Shown here: in pieces, positions 35,701 through 47,245 of the stretch
How the letters are laid out: every line of letters begins with the position of its first letter
Position numbering within the stretch: position 1 is the stretch's first letter
Source of the DNA: Medicago truncatula
Taxonomy: Eukaryota; Streptophyta; Magnoliopsida; Fabales; Fabaceae
Direction: 5' to 3'
DNA length: 64,000 bases
NCBI RefSeq assembly: GCF_003473485.1
Contig: NC_053047.1
Span: 38,612,972 to 38,676,971, forward strand
Translations under genes and position numbers: made by a program
The notes under the pieces: model-generated
Database searches by the model: none
What the model saw: the letters and a program-made list of their open reading frames with translations, nothing else
Told to the model about the DNA's origin: nothing

Positions 35701-37919
35701 GTTTGTTTTGTCAACAAGACTTATGCAGATAGGCTTACCTTCAGCGTCGAGTATTCTACTACCTGTGAAAATTGGAACGAAGTTAACTCAATGGTAAAAG
35801 TTTGACCAATACAAGAAAAATTTAATAATGATGAAATTCTTTTCATTGAGTATAAATTTGGTAATCAAATTTAACAACTCTACGGTTAGCGACTAAATTA
35901 GAGATAGACAGGCCCATTCTTTGGGATGTGGAAACGGTTCAATCGAGCTGGGCCACCCAAAAAGACGGGACTCAAAAACTAATTATAGTCAATACATGTC
36001 TTTGTTTCTTCTTTCTTCCAGCAACAACACTACTTCTTTGTTCTTCTCAACCTCTCTTGCGTTCTCTCAGCCGCGCGCCGCCACACACTGGTAACCACCA
36101 CAAATCCAACATACATTTATCCTTTAGACTCTAGTTCTACTTTTTAGACAAGAATTCAATGCTATCAAACCATCCAATTTGTATAATCACTTAATCAATC
36201 AATTGAAAAGCTATTTCAAAGAATCACAATAATGTTATATTTTTCACAGAATTGTGTTTTTATTTTATTACATGCCTATTTTTATTATGAAAGTCGAGCC
36301 TACAATTTCATAGGAACAGCCTTGGAGATCGATTTTGCCTTTTTCTATCTCTAAACTTCGGTCACTATTTCAAGTTTCAACTTTTGTTTATGTAACTCTA
36401 ACTCTCTAAGGGTTGGAATTCAAATCTTGTAACCAATGTAAGTTTCATACCTGTGAAAATTGGGAGGGAAAGCCTTTTGCTGAATGAGAGTTGTAAGGTT
36501 GGTTGTTGATCCCTTGGTGCTTGGATTCTTAATGAAGGTGACCTATTGATGGAAGATGGAATGCACTTTCCAATTGCTCTATCCACCTCTTCACTCACCT
36601 AACAAAATGAATCTTATAATAAATGAAGTTTTTCATGAGAAAATTAATGAGAAATACAAATTTTCGATATTTTTAGACAAGTTGTAGTATTCAAATAATT
36701 AATGCAAGATTCATAGTTTGGTGGAGTTGGTTTTTTGTAGTATGAATAGCTAGGCGGAGACTACTGCAATTGGAGATTTCATATTGACGGTTGATACAGT
36801 TGACATTGCAGTTAGTTATAGGTGGAGACAAATTTTCACAATTTTCAAAACTCTCAAATACTACATCCGTTCCTTTTTAATTGTCACATTTTGATTTTTT
36901 ACACAAACCAAGACAATCAATAAATGGTAGTACTTTTGATACAATTGTTTTTACTTTTACTATAATGACCTTATTAATTTAATATTTCATTTCATATGTT
37001 TCTCTCTCCACAATAAATATCTAAGAATAATATTGATAAAACAAGAATTAATGTTGCATTGAACTTTGAAAGTGACAGTTAAATACAAACAAAAAATTTC
37101 TCTAAAAATGACAATTAAAAATGAACGGAGAGAGTAAATTATAAGGGTTGGTTAATATGGATCAGGTTTAAGCAGTCGACCATCCTATTTTTTATTTTTT
37201 GGTATCCTCCATCCTATTTTTAATAAAATGTTACTTTTAATCTCTATTTTACATTTTTTATTATATTTTTTTTTTTAATTAAAAATGGTAAATGTTCACA
37301 TTTAAACCATTTTTTTAGAGAATCATATTAAATACACCTTAAATATTAAGATAATATCAAATATTGACACACATCTGGTGACCCAAATAACAATATTTTT
37401 GTACAATATACTATGCTATACCCTCAATTTTCATAAGCTAGGTTTTAATATAGAGTTAGACTCAAATAAATTATAATATGATATGATATTTTAGAAAATG
37501 TAATATTGTATATTATACAAATATATTGTTTGTTGGGTCAACTCTTATTAGGCCACCCCAACCCTAACTCATGAGAAACAAATTAACCTCATTAACCCTA
37601 AATATGTATGCATCTTTGTCAAACATCATGGTAAAGTTTGACTTGACTTACCACTCTTTTAAGAAAAGGTTCCAAAGCTACTAAAAAGTTCTGCATATTT
37701 TGCACTTTAACTGCTGTTTTTATTACACTGTCAATAAGAATTCAATATATCATGCATACGAATGAGATTAGTAAAAAAAAATGAAGCATAAAATGTAGAT
37801 TAGAAAAGAAGTGCATACGAAGCAAAAGAAGGTCGACTAGTAGATGATCTCATTCGTTTGTCGTTTGGATTGTCTTGATCTTTATCATTAGAATCATCAA
37901 AAACCCTTTTAGTAGCCAT
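32740..37919 (-). CDS. Calmodulin-binding protein 60 family, copy B
   Basis: Eight exons: complement join(32740..33002, 33366..33465, 33596..33793, 34469..34629, 35352..35762, 36451..36598, 37652..37727, 37819..37919), 485 aa. Exon sizes match copy A except the last, shorter by 24 nt. Start MATKRVFDD with NDKRMR. The core domain is complete, but exon 4 carries changes unique to this copy ([22 protein letters not shown] against GDIEF...[11 protein letters not shown] in A and C) and exon 5 has EKIRKDG in place of EKIGKDG. Intron 7 lacks about 230 bp present in copy C (after GGATTCGCTGC near 33239). Role as for copy A: nuclear Ca2+/calmodulin-linked transcription regulator. It could be active or in the course of divergence. 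Confidence 0.9.
34115..34240 (+). mobile_element. SINE-like repeat, copy 2, in intron 5 of CBP60 copy B
   Basis: TAGATAGACGAAATGGCAAA, then ACACAGTGGAGGTGTCGG, B-box-like GATTCGAACCCC, GTCATGACGTCCGGC, and AGCTATGAC at the end. Present at the same place in copy C (49085) but not found in copy A intron 5. Confidence 0.52.
36861..37134. mobile_element. Stowaway MITE in intron 2 of CBP60 copy B
   Basis: TA, then CTACATCCGTTCCTTTTTAA, to AAAATGAACGGAGAGAG, then TA. The inverted ends match over about 30 bp. In copy A the empty site CTCAAATAAATTTTAAGGG (about 27651-27669) is preserved with a single TA. Insertion therefore took place after the A/B duplication. Confidence 0.85.
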
Positions 37920-38033
37920 TTTTGCAAAAGTGTTATTATGAACCAAACAGTTAAGGTTTTGATGTGGTGTAGTATGAGGAAGATGAAATTTATTAAAGGC
38001 GAGTAGAGAAGGAAAGGTTTCACAATAACGTGT

Positions 38034-38041
38034 TATTTATA
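38034..38041 (-). promoter_or_regulatory. TATA box of CBP60 copy B
   Basis: TATAAATA on the minus strand, about 115 nt upstream of the ATG, equivalent to 28629. Confidence 0.6.
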
Positions 38042-38044
38042 CCC

Positions 38045-39242
38045 CAAAAATTGAATAGACTTTAGAATTAAACATGCATAAAGTATAAACCGAAGCTTCT
38101 TAGAATGTCGGAGGAAATATCCAAGAAAATAGGATATAGGGTCTAAAATTAAAAATGTTGTTGAAATGATGTGCTTATTATATGATGTAATGTAACTACT
38201 TGGCATTTAAATTTTCAAATATAACACTATTTGGTGATTGTGACCATTGACTTTTTAATATTATGGGATACAATCGTTATTTAAACAAATTACATTCTCA
38301 TAGATTCATTCAACACTTCATTTTATTGATTTTTTTTTTTTTATCAAATTATATACTTATCATATCACTCTATTTCAGAGACGGTCCTAAGATTTTAAGT
38401 GCCCTGAACGAATTAATAAAATTGTGTCATTTTAATTATTTGATGTCTTTATTCTTGCATTTTTTATTGCAAAAGAAATATACCTATATAGTTAGTACTA
38501 ACTACTACGTAGAAACAATAATTTTGGTGCCTCTATAAAACTGGTACATTGGGTTGCCACCCCTCTTGCCCATAGGCCAACCCTCCTCTCTTTTATCTCG
38601 TTTTCTCTTAAAGTATATACACAAAACCTTTTTCTATAAAATACGGTATGATCTTGTTTAGTAACAAATCTTAGGACATTTTTTTTGGGTCTTATTAATT
38701 TGTGCCCTAAGAGCACAAGATAAAAAATTAAATAAAAATCTTGAAAATTATGCATTCATAAACTTAAAAACTTAACTTTTTAATACAATATTATTATTTA
38801 ATTTTATTGTAAGATCCTTATTTCGTGCTTAAGGGTACAAGTAACAATATTTCCCTTTCTTTTTTCATAAGTTGCTTTCAGCTTGATATATTTGTCTTCC
38901 TTGTGGTACAATGACACTTGGATGATTAACGGTTTAGTCAAACAAGTTGTTTCTAGGAAAGGTTGTTGAATACGTAAGGTCAATTACAATTCATCAAAAA
39001 CATATATTGTGTCTCGAATTCACCATGCCTTTGAAAGTTCGGGTACCAAAAGAAGAAACTCGCTTGTAATTACTTAGCAGCAAATTAAATTATTCTTGTT
39101 AATTTTTGTTTAGCAAGTACATATCACAAGATGTGTCAAGAGAAGCAAAACAGTATTAGAAATAAAATAGTAAAAAATAAAATTAAACGATGTCCAAATA
39201 TATAAAGATTTTTGCCATCATATATGGTAACCAAAAGGAAAA
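38045..39242. repeat. Upstream region of copy B, duplicate of 28640-29859
   Basis: Nearly colinear with the region upstream of copy A, with small indels (for example a shortened TATATA tract near 38330). Contains no gene; the reading frames at 38263 and 38498 are not supported. Confidence 0.7.
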
Positions 39243-39693
39243 GGTTAAATTACTTTTTTGGTCCTCTAACTATTTAATTGGTATCGGATTAGTTCTCTAA
39301 CTAAAAATTGATTTATTTCGGTGTTCTAAGTTTCTCACCGTTACTACATTTAATCTTTTCTGTTAGTTTTATTCAAATAAACGTTAGAGTTTGTTTTATG
39401 TGAGTCCTCTAACTTTATTTATTAGTATCATTTTGATCATATTCCTTGTTAAGGTATTATGATTAAATAATGACAGATATTATTGGTAACTATTATGGTT
39501 CATATGTATGTGTGAAACAGGAAGTCAGGTACCCACATAACACAAACTTTAACGTTTATTTGAATAAAACTAACAGAAATGACTAATGTAGTAACGGTGA
39601 AAAACTTAAGAGGACTGAAATAAATTAATTTTTAGTTAGAGGACCAATCCGATACCAACTAAATAGTTAGAGGACCAAAAAGGTAATTAAGCC
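39243..39693. mobile_element. Mutator-type MITE, copy in unit B
   Basis: Duplicate of 29860-30310, same length and same 9-bp flanks AAAGGAAAA (39234-39242 and 39694-39702). Confidence 0.85.
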
Positions 39694-39789
39694 AAAGGAA
39701 AACTACCAAATTTAGCTTTCAGCCACCAAAAGAATAACACTTTAACTTTATTCATCAGATGCGTACATGATTTTACTTTATGAGATGGA

Positions 39790-39968
39790 AATGTTAACTA
39801 GTGCCTCCAGGACACTTGTTAACGAGACTAATATAGAAATTTTGCATTGGAAAATGATGAAAAGTGAAATGTTCCACTTTATAAAAGTCAAAAAGTTGTT
39901 GTTTTTAATGGAAAATTTCTATTTTAAACTTTCTTAACTAGTGTCACGAGAGGCACTAGTTAACATGA
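39790..39968. mobile_element. GCAC-type MITE, copy in unit B
   Basis: Duplicate of 30415-30590 (GTTAACTAGTGCCTCCAGG to GAGGCACTAGTTAACATGACC). Confidence 0.6.
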
Positions 39969-40035
39969 CCCTTACCTTATTGGTAGAGTCTACTATTTCT
40001 TTTAGTCTACAACACCCAAACACAACAAAGCCATA

Positions 40036-40495
40036 TTAGCTGCAAAAATGATCGTTGGGGTTTAAAGCATCTTGAAGAATAAGCAAATTGAGGAAAATGA
40101 TGCAAAATGTGTTGAAGATCCACTGACGAGATACCAATCCATTCTCTAACAAACTGCCAAAGAGTACCGAAAATAAGACAATATGGAGGAGAGGATGATA
40201 TGATGATTCATTATGGCCACAACTAAACATACACAATTGAGAGTCATAGGAAATAATGTCGTGTCTAAGTAAATTATCCATTGTCGGCAACATATTACGA
40301 AGAAGACGCCACACAGAAATAGAAACCTTCAAAGGAACATTTTTATATCATATACCTGTTGAAGTTGCATCGTAGTTGTGCATCTCCCGCCGAGTGAGCA
40401 TTTGATACACACCACATACTGTATACCTGTCTCCCTGTTTAGGATGCCACTTCCATTCATCTGTAACAGTATCCTACAAAGAAACATAAAAAAGA
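40036..40495 (-). pseudogene. LINE relic with zf-RVT domain, copy in unit B
   Basis: Duplicate of 30653-31110; the minus strand reads KVSISVWRLLRNMLPTMDNL. Small differences from the first copy show both have drifted since duplication. Confidence 0.65.
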
Positions 40496-40539
40496 AAGGT
40501 CTTACACTACCCTACAAACTCCTCGTCCCAGGCCACCAA

Positions 40540-40670
40540 TTCGCGCCAACTTACTAGCAGTTAGGTCCTTGACATTAAACATATACTTTCACTAAGGTCC
40601 TTGAAAAGGTTTTATTTTAACAGAATGCTACCTACTGACAGCAATAAGACATTTGTGCAAGATAAAAATC
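40540..40670. mobile_element. Left arm of the exon-carrying TIR element in unit B
   Basis: Equivalent to 31155-31292. It is cut at 40670 by the copia insertion; the rest continues at 46091. Confidence 0.6.
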
Positions 40671-40784
40671 TGTTGTGAATTCGTTGAGAAAACCACACCA
40701 ATAAAACTTGATGCGTGGAGCAAATTAATACCAAGTAATCAAATCAAGCGGGTAGCAAATAATCCAAACAAAAACAGCAAGAGA

Positions 40785-40829
<45 letters not shown>

Positions 40830-41367
40830 ACACAAGATATTTGTTTACCAAGTTCGGTATAATGATGACCTAGTATAGGGGAGAGAGTAGCTCTCCGATC
40901 CACTATAATGAATGAGTTTCTTTACAAAGAGATAATGAGTTTCAAGAATCAGTCTTCAAACCTAATTCTACCCAAGTCCCAACCTCTTCCTGTGACCAAG
41001 AGACTCAATCCTAATAGTGTTTTGTTCAAGGTGAATCAAAACAATCCCAACCCTAGAGTTGTTGCCAAGAGAGATTCTCTATAAACCCTAGTTTGTTGTT
41101 GGTTTAAACTTGTTTTTCTACACACTTTTATCATCTGATACAAGGCTCTATTTATAGTGGAAAGTAAACCCTTAAAAAACTGAAATAAATCTAACTGAAA
41201 ATACGTTTTATTTTTATCTTCAGCGCGACCATCGTGGCACGACCCTGCTTCATCGTGGCACGATTTTTCCAGTAGCTTCCCAGGAATCTTGCTTCAACCA
41301 TCGTGGCGCGATGCTTCTCCATCGTGGCACGATACTCCAGATTTCTGATTTTAAGTTAACTCTCACA
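40671..41367 (-). repeat. 3' LTR of the copia element (697 bp)
   Basis: TG...CA ends. Contains a (GA)n microsatellite at about 40792-40825 and four copies of the near-palindrome ATCGTGGCACGAT or ATCGTGGCGCGAT between 41226 and 41335. Differs from the 5' LTR remnant at roughly a dozen of 300 positions. Confidence 0.85.
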
Positions 41368-41445
41368 ATTCTCCACCTTGACTTCAAATCAGTGATGATG
41401 CCAGTTTAACCATCAATCACCTTGCTGCTCTATCCAATCCTTCAT

Positions 41446-41785
41446 CTATGCTTCAATGAAGTTTATCAAGTCCAAGCAATGCTTGAATCTTGATCTTGGT
41501 AATGATTTGGTGAACATGTCTGCTGGATTGTCTTCCGATGCCACTTTCTCTACCATGATCTCCTTAGTGTCAATCATGTCTCTGACGAAGTGCAAACGAA
41601 TGTCAATGTGCTTTGTCCTTTCATGATACACCTGATGATTTGCCAAATGAATGGCACTTTGGCTATCACAATGTATCTTCACACATCCTTGAATAATCCC
41701 CATTTCTCCAATCATACCTTTAAGCCATATGGCTTCCTTGACCCCTTAAACAAGGGCTATGTATTCCGCTTGAGTTGTTGAAAGA
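41446..41785 (-). pseudogene. Copia RNase H, C-terminal part
   Basis: The minus strand reads ALSTTQAEY at the edge of the insertion, then KIHCDSQSAIHLANHQVYHE and HVDIR-like HIDIRLHFVRD, the RNase H motifs of Ty1/copia. Ends at a stop at 41446. It is separated from the rest of the RNase H by the 2.1-kb insertion at 41791. Confidence 0.8.
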
Positions 41786-41790
41786 GCTAC

Positions 41791-43887
41791 TGTAACACCC
41801 CGTTTCCCAAAATCAATTAAATAATCATATTTCAACATTCAGAGTAAAACCCCAACGGGCATGTCACACTACATCATCAAAATTTCTTAAATAGAATATA
41901 TAAAAATCTATTTAATTAAACATTCATCATAAAAACATCGTTAAACTTGCAGCGGAATATTTTTCAACTTAAATAAACTCCAACAATTGTTCTTGGCACA
42001 AACGCTTCATCGAAAGAAATCAAATCATCCATAGGGCTACAACAACAATATTTCAAAATTGATACATAGGAAGAATTCAAGAAATAAAATCTCATCCCAC
42101 GTATCAGAGCCCTAGACACAGTGAGCCACCACCTACTACTCAGGATCACCTGCAAGTTACCCATAGGAAGGGCAACATTTTCAAGCAGAAGGGGTGAGAT
42201 TCTCAAACAATAATATTAATATATAATAACATCAATGAATCTAACACCCTATCATTATAACAATTCATCAATTAAATAAGTACAACATCATTAGCAACAT
42301 CAACATCCAATAGTAAATAAGCCAGCAAATAACGATTCATGCAACCACTCGACTCCACTACTAAGACTCATGCAGGACATGACAACTCCACTAAGACTCC
42401 TCAACAAATGCAACTATGCATGTGGCGCCATATCAGGGCCGAAGCCCTCACCGTTATAGAATGGTTAAAGCATTCTTTTTATCAGGACATGAGTCCTCCC
42501 ATTAACACCGCTTTGAACAACATAGTGTTCCACCGCTTTGAATGACAAGGCGTTCCAGGACCGAGGTCCTAACCGTTTTTATGCTTATGCAACTAACTCC
42601 ACTTGTGTATATCTACATACAACTCAACAAATGCATATGTACTTATATGACTCACCACCCCTTTAATGCAACATGTTCATTCACTTGATTCAAGTAACTA
42701 CAACATCTCCAAAATTCATAAAATTAACCAATCAATTAACATCGTGTTATAAGTAAGATTTGATGCATATACAAGAGTTATACAAGCTAAGGGAACACCT
42801 AGAAGTACTCAAAAGGGACCCCTATTGCACGAAGCAAGGTTCAAAAAAAGGTTGACTAAGGCCCAGTTCGCTTGAGCGAAGGGTAGCTCGCTTAAGCGAC
42901 TAGCTACAGGAAAATCTGGATCCTCGCTCGCTCACGGTTCGCTCACAGTTCGCTTGAGCGAACACAATGTCGTATCTAAAGGCATTCTACGCTTACGGCT
43001 CGCTCACGGTTCGCTTAAGCGAACGGCTAAAGACAATTTCTGGGCAGCGATCTTGATCGCTCGCTTAAGCGACGGGATGTTCGCTTAAGCGACCACTCAT
43101 CTGGACAGGGTAAAAACTTACGATTTCAGACTTCTCTCCACTCCAAAAACCCAGTTTTAATCCCCTGATCACCCAAAACATTTTCCAGCGATTGTTTACA
43201 GGTTCTATACACAACTAGTCATCGAAAGGAACACGAAACATGCATTAACAACATCAATTCAACTCATTCCAACAATCATCTACAATTTTCTCAATTCAAT
43301 CAACCAATCCTAATTTCATTCCAATTCAGAATATAGCAGCATTACAGATTAAGAAATCATACATAGCATCAAATTACAACACGTTAAACATAATTCTTAC
43401 ACCTTTCTTTCAAAAATCAGCCTCATACCCTAATTCTCAATTTTATCTTCAAGAACTATTCAATTAGATTAATTTTCAGAAATTATATATTATAATCATT
43501 AAAAGATAATCTCACCCTTACCTTAGAATTGCAAAGACAAAGAAAACACAGCAATCGGTTCCTAAGTTCTTCTCTCTTGGTCTTCTCTCCTTGCCTTAGT
43601 TTTTCTCCTTTCCAACTTGTTTTTACGTGAAACTGTTTTTCTGACTTTTCTTTCCTTAATCCCCTAAAGTGTAACTTCTCCTATTACATTAAACCTCCCC
43701 TAAATTCTATTAATTACTAATCAAAACCCCACACTCCAAAATAACCTTATTTTAGATAATATTCTCATATATTAAATTAAATCATATAAATAAAATAACA
43801 CACCAAATAAAACACACATATTTTATAAAAATACATAAAAGACTCTAAATAATTCTAAAAATAATAAAATACGACTAGGGCGTTACA
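41791..43887. mobile_element. 2.1-kb solo-LTR-like insertion inside the copia RNase H
   Basis: Starts TGTAACACCCCGTTTCCC, ends ACTAGGGCGTTACA, and is flanked by perfect 5-bp repeats GCTAC (41786-41790 and 43888-43892). Removing it plus one repeat restores QSVVALSTTQAEY in the host element. TG...CA ends and a 5-bp duplication point to an LTR, most simply a solo LTR of a gypsy-type element. No coding domain is recognised. 42425-42560 holds hairpins of the type GGGCCGAAGCCCT, and 42860-43090 a cluster of CGCTTAAGCG palindromes. Confidence 0.78.
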
Positions 43888-43892
43888 GCTAC

Positions 43893-45775
43893 AACTGATT
43901 GTTGATTTGCCTTCCAAGTTACCGCTGTACCGAACAATGTAAACACAAAACCTAACAAAGATTTTCTATTGTCTACGTTACCTGCATAGTCCGCATCCAC
44001 ATATCCCTCCAAAGCATCCCTACCTGGTTGTGACCTTGTATACCTTAGACCACCTTTCAAAGATCCATTCAAATATCTCAGAACCCACTTCAAAGCTTGT
44101 CGTGCACTTGACCCGGATTTGCCATAAACCGACTTATCACACTGATTGCGTAGGATAAGTCCGGTCTACTACAAACCATACCATACATGATGCTTCCAAC
44201 CCCACTTGCATAGGGAGTACCCTTCATCTTGTTTTTCTCTTCATCGGATTGAGGACATTGCTTTATAGATAGCTTAGTGTGGTGACCAAGAGGAGTGCTA
44301 ACGACTTTAGAATCTTTCATTCTAAACCGCTCCACCACTTTCCTCAAATACCCCTGCTGAGATAAGAACAACTCACCTTTGTTCCGGTCCCTTATGATAT
44401 CCATACCAAGTATCTTCTTTGCATTACCAAGATCCTTCATCTCAAATTCATCATTCAATCTTTCCTTGAGCTTCTGAATCTCTTGCATGTCAGAACTTGC
44501 CATAAGAATATCATCTACATAAAGGAGAAGGTAGAGAATGACTTTTTCATTCCTTCTCATCATGTAAACACAACTGTCATAGTTGCTTCTCATAAAACCA
44601 GCCTTTACTAGGAACTCATCAAACCGACGATACCACTGCCTTGGACTTTGCTTCAACCCATACAAAGATTTCTTCAACAAACACACTTTTGTATTGTCTT
44701 CTACAAAACCTTCTGGTTGTTGCATATAGATAGTTTTTTCCAACTCTCCATGTAGAAATGCGGTCTTCACATCCATTTGTTCTAACTCAAGATCATACAT
44801 GTTAACAATCGCCATAAGTACCCTTATAGAACAATACTTTACCACCGGTGAAAAGATTTCATTGTAATCAATCCCTTCCACCTGAGTAAAACCCTTTGCT
44901 ACAAGTCTTGCCTTATACCTTGGTGCTTCGAACCCTGGTATACCTTCTTTCTTCTTGAACACCCACTTGCTTCCCACTACCCTTTGATTTTCAGGTAATG
45001 AAACAAGTTTCCAAGTCTGGTTCTTCTCCAATGAAAGCATTTCCTCATTCATTGCCTTCAGCCAGTCCTTGTTTTCATTGCTTTCTAATGCTTCCCTGAA
45101 GTTCTTTGGTTCCGAGTCTTGCAATTCTTCAGCCACATTCAAAGCATAATAAATAAGGTCAGCATAACCGTATCTCTTAGGTGGATTAATGTCTCTCCTC
45201 TCCCTATCTCTTGCTAGCTGATAGTCAGGATTCACTATCTCTTGGCCTTCACCCTTATCAGGTACTGGAGTCTGATCCTCCTCTTCCCTTTCATCAGTGA
45301 TAGGCTCCACCTAAAACTGAAGTTTCTCTGTCCCCGTTTCTGAGCTTGTATCCAGGTCTTTGCACTTCATCCCCATGCGGGTCTCATCAAAAGTAACATC
45401 CCTGCTTATAATAAATTTTGATTCTCCAGGTTCCATCTTCCACAGTCTATAACCTTTCACACCTTCAGGATAACCCATGAAAATACACTTCACAGCTCTA
45501 GCATCAAATTTGTCTTGCCTGACATCGGCAAACGCTAAAGCTCCGAAGACTTTCAAGTTAGAGTAGTCTGCCGGTCTCCCACTCCAAACCTCCATAGGTG
45601 TCTTGAGATCTATCCCTGTTGATGGGCATCTGTTAATCAAATATGCTGCAGTACTAATAGCCTCTCCACAGAAACTCTTGGACAATCCAGCTCCCAACAG
45701 CATACACCTCACACGCTCCAACAGAGTCCTGTTCATTCTTTCAGCAAGACCATTCTGTTGAGGTGTGTATGCCAC
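43893..45775 (-). pseudogene. Copia polyprotein: integrase end, reverse transcriptase, RNase H start
   Basis: 45311-45775 reads YTPQQNGLAERMNRTLLERV and WSGRPADYSNLKVFG (integrase C-terminal part), then meets an in-frame TAG just before 45310, likely from CAG. 44090-45310 is a nearly complete RVT_2 reverse transcriptase: WVFKKKEG, ARLVAKGFTQ, DVKTAFLHGEL, LYGLKQSPRQWY, and catalytic YVDD. At about 44093 a 1-bp deletion shifts the frame (GQVHDKL in place of GQVHW..LKWVLRYL). The RNase H start (VDADYAG) follows in the new frame to 43893. Replication functions are broken. Confidence 0.88.
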
Positions 45776-45787
45776 GGTTCTATGTCT

Positions 45788-46090
45788 CTAAGAGAGATTC
45801 TCTATAAACCCTAGTTTGTTGTTGGTCTAAACTTTGTTTTTCTACACACTTTTATCATCTGATACAAGGCTCTATTTATAGTGGAAAGTAAACCCTTAAA
45901 AAACTGAAACAAATCTAACTGAAAATACGTTTTTTTTTATCTTCAGCGCGACCATCGTGGCACGGCCCTACTTCATCGTGGCACGATTTTTCCAGTAGCT
46001 TATCAGGAATCTTGCTTCAACCATCATGGCGCGATGCTTCTCCATCGTGGCACGATACTCCAGATTTTTTATTTTAAGTTAACTCTCACA
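45788..46090 (-). repeat. 5' LTR remnant of the copia element (303 bp)
   Basis: Matches 41067-41367. The rest of this LTR and the following internal region are missing; the junction with integrase is near 45787. Confidence 0.85.
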
Positions 46091-46625
46091 AAATCAAGAC
46101 ATGTTTAATTCGGTATGATAAAAATTAAGAGACAATTTCTATATATTCTCATAGTTTTTGTGGGAGGTCTGCCATTCCTTTCCTTTATGGGCAGAATAGG
46201 ATTTACATGTTTTTTATAATTAACAATCATGCGAAGGCTTCGTAAGAGGCAGATAGAGATAACATTATAATTATAACTATAACTATAATTGTTATTATTA
46301 TCATTTCATCTTCTTAAAGACACTCATAAGTATCTTTTGTCAAAGAATACACGATTCACACGCATGCATTTAGTTTTATTAAAAATATGGATTTGAAACT
46401 GAAAGCATTATATGTTATAGGAGGCAGATAGAGATGAAAAAGTTCAAGGCCCTCCTATTGCTCCAAAGCAAGGAGCTCATGATACAAGTTTGTTGAGAGG
46501 GAGCTGCCAAGTTTGCAATACATAATTAAGCATTCTGTTAAATTAACAATTTTTCAGGGATCTTAGTGAGAGTATATGTTTACTGTCAGGGGCGTAACTG
46601 ATAGTAAGTATGCACAGTCATAGAT
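46091..46625. mobile_element. Right part of the exon-carrying TIR element in unit B
   Basis: Continues from 40670 and matches 31286-31865, including the exon-like sequence (46430-46528). Compared with unit A it lacks about 50 bp of the right arm near 46530. Confidence 0.6.
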
Positions 46626-46754
46626 CTAACAGTAAGTTGTTGTTTAATGAAAAATTAATTTTGAACAAAAGAGAGAATTAGACGACATTTAGGGATTTGA
46701 GATTTAGGGATTTAAAGATTTGAGATTCAATTTGGGGATATTGATTTTTGGTTC

Positions 46755-46985
46755 AAGAACAAAAGTGACCATTTTCTACTTTGACTTTAGTCCATGTGAC
46801 ACTTTATATGTCATGTCATCGTAAAATATGTAGCACATCATCACTTAACATAATTATTTAACATCTGGGACGAAAATGATAACGGAAATACAGAATCAGA
46901 GACTTTTTTTATATTTAATCTTAAGTTAGAGACTTTTATGACCACGAGATGCTGAATCAGATACTAAATAACAATTTACTCTTTT
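46755..46985. repeat. Single-arm relative of the 11045 hairpin, unit B
   Basis: Duplicate of 31985-32230 (AAAGTGACCATTTTCTACTTT and GATAACGGAAATACAGAATC). Confidence 0.6.
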
Positions 46986-47039
46986 CTTTATATAGTATAG
47001 AAGAATATGTATTACTAGCTACTAGACATACTATTGTTT

Positions 47040-47245
47040 CATGATCATAAATACATTAATATCAGAGTATTAGCTCTTCCCTACGAAGTAGCAGGTTGAT
47101 TTCCACAACATTAGTCCCTGCTACCTTTACACTAAATCTAATTTGTTTATCTTCGATGCTTGCACTTGCTTTTATGTACAACCCAAAATCAAAGCAGCTT
47201 CTTTTACCATTTTGACTTTGACACATTATTTATGGGTACCACTTC
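47040..47245 (-). other. Conserved sequence downstream of CBP60 copy C
   Basis: Counterpart of 23000-23230 and nearly identical to 32290-32500. Confidence 0.35.

Larger units (their letters stand above)
40671..46090 (-). mobile_element. Ty1/copia LTR retrotransposon, truncated and nested
   Basis: Inserted in unit B between AAATC (40666-40670) and AAATC (46091-46095), a 5-bp target duplication; the uninterrupted site is at about 31284-31300. The termini are TGTTGTGAATTC and AACTCTCACA (TG...CA). The coding strand is minus, so 40671-41367 is the 3' LTR and 45788-46090 is what remains of the 5' LTR. A purine-rich tract AAGGTGGAGAAT (minus, adjacent to 41367) fits the polypurine tract. Gag, protease, most of integrase, the primer-binding site and the inner half of the 5' LTR are deleted. 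Confidence 0.9.
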
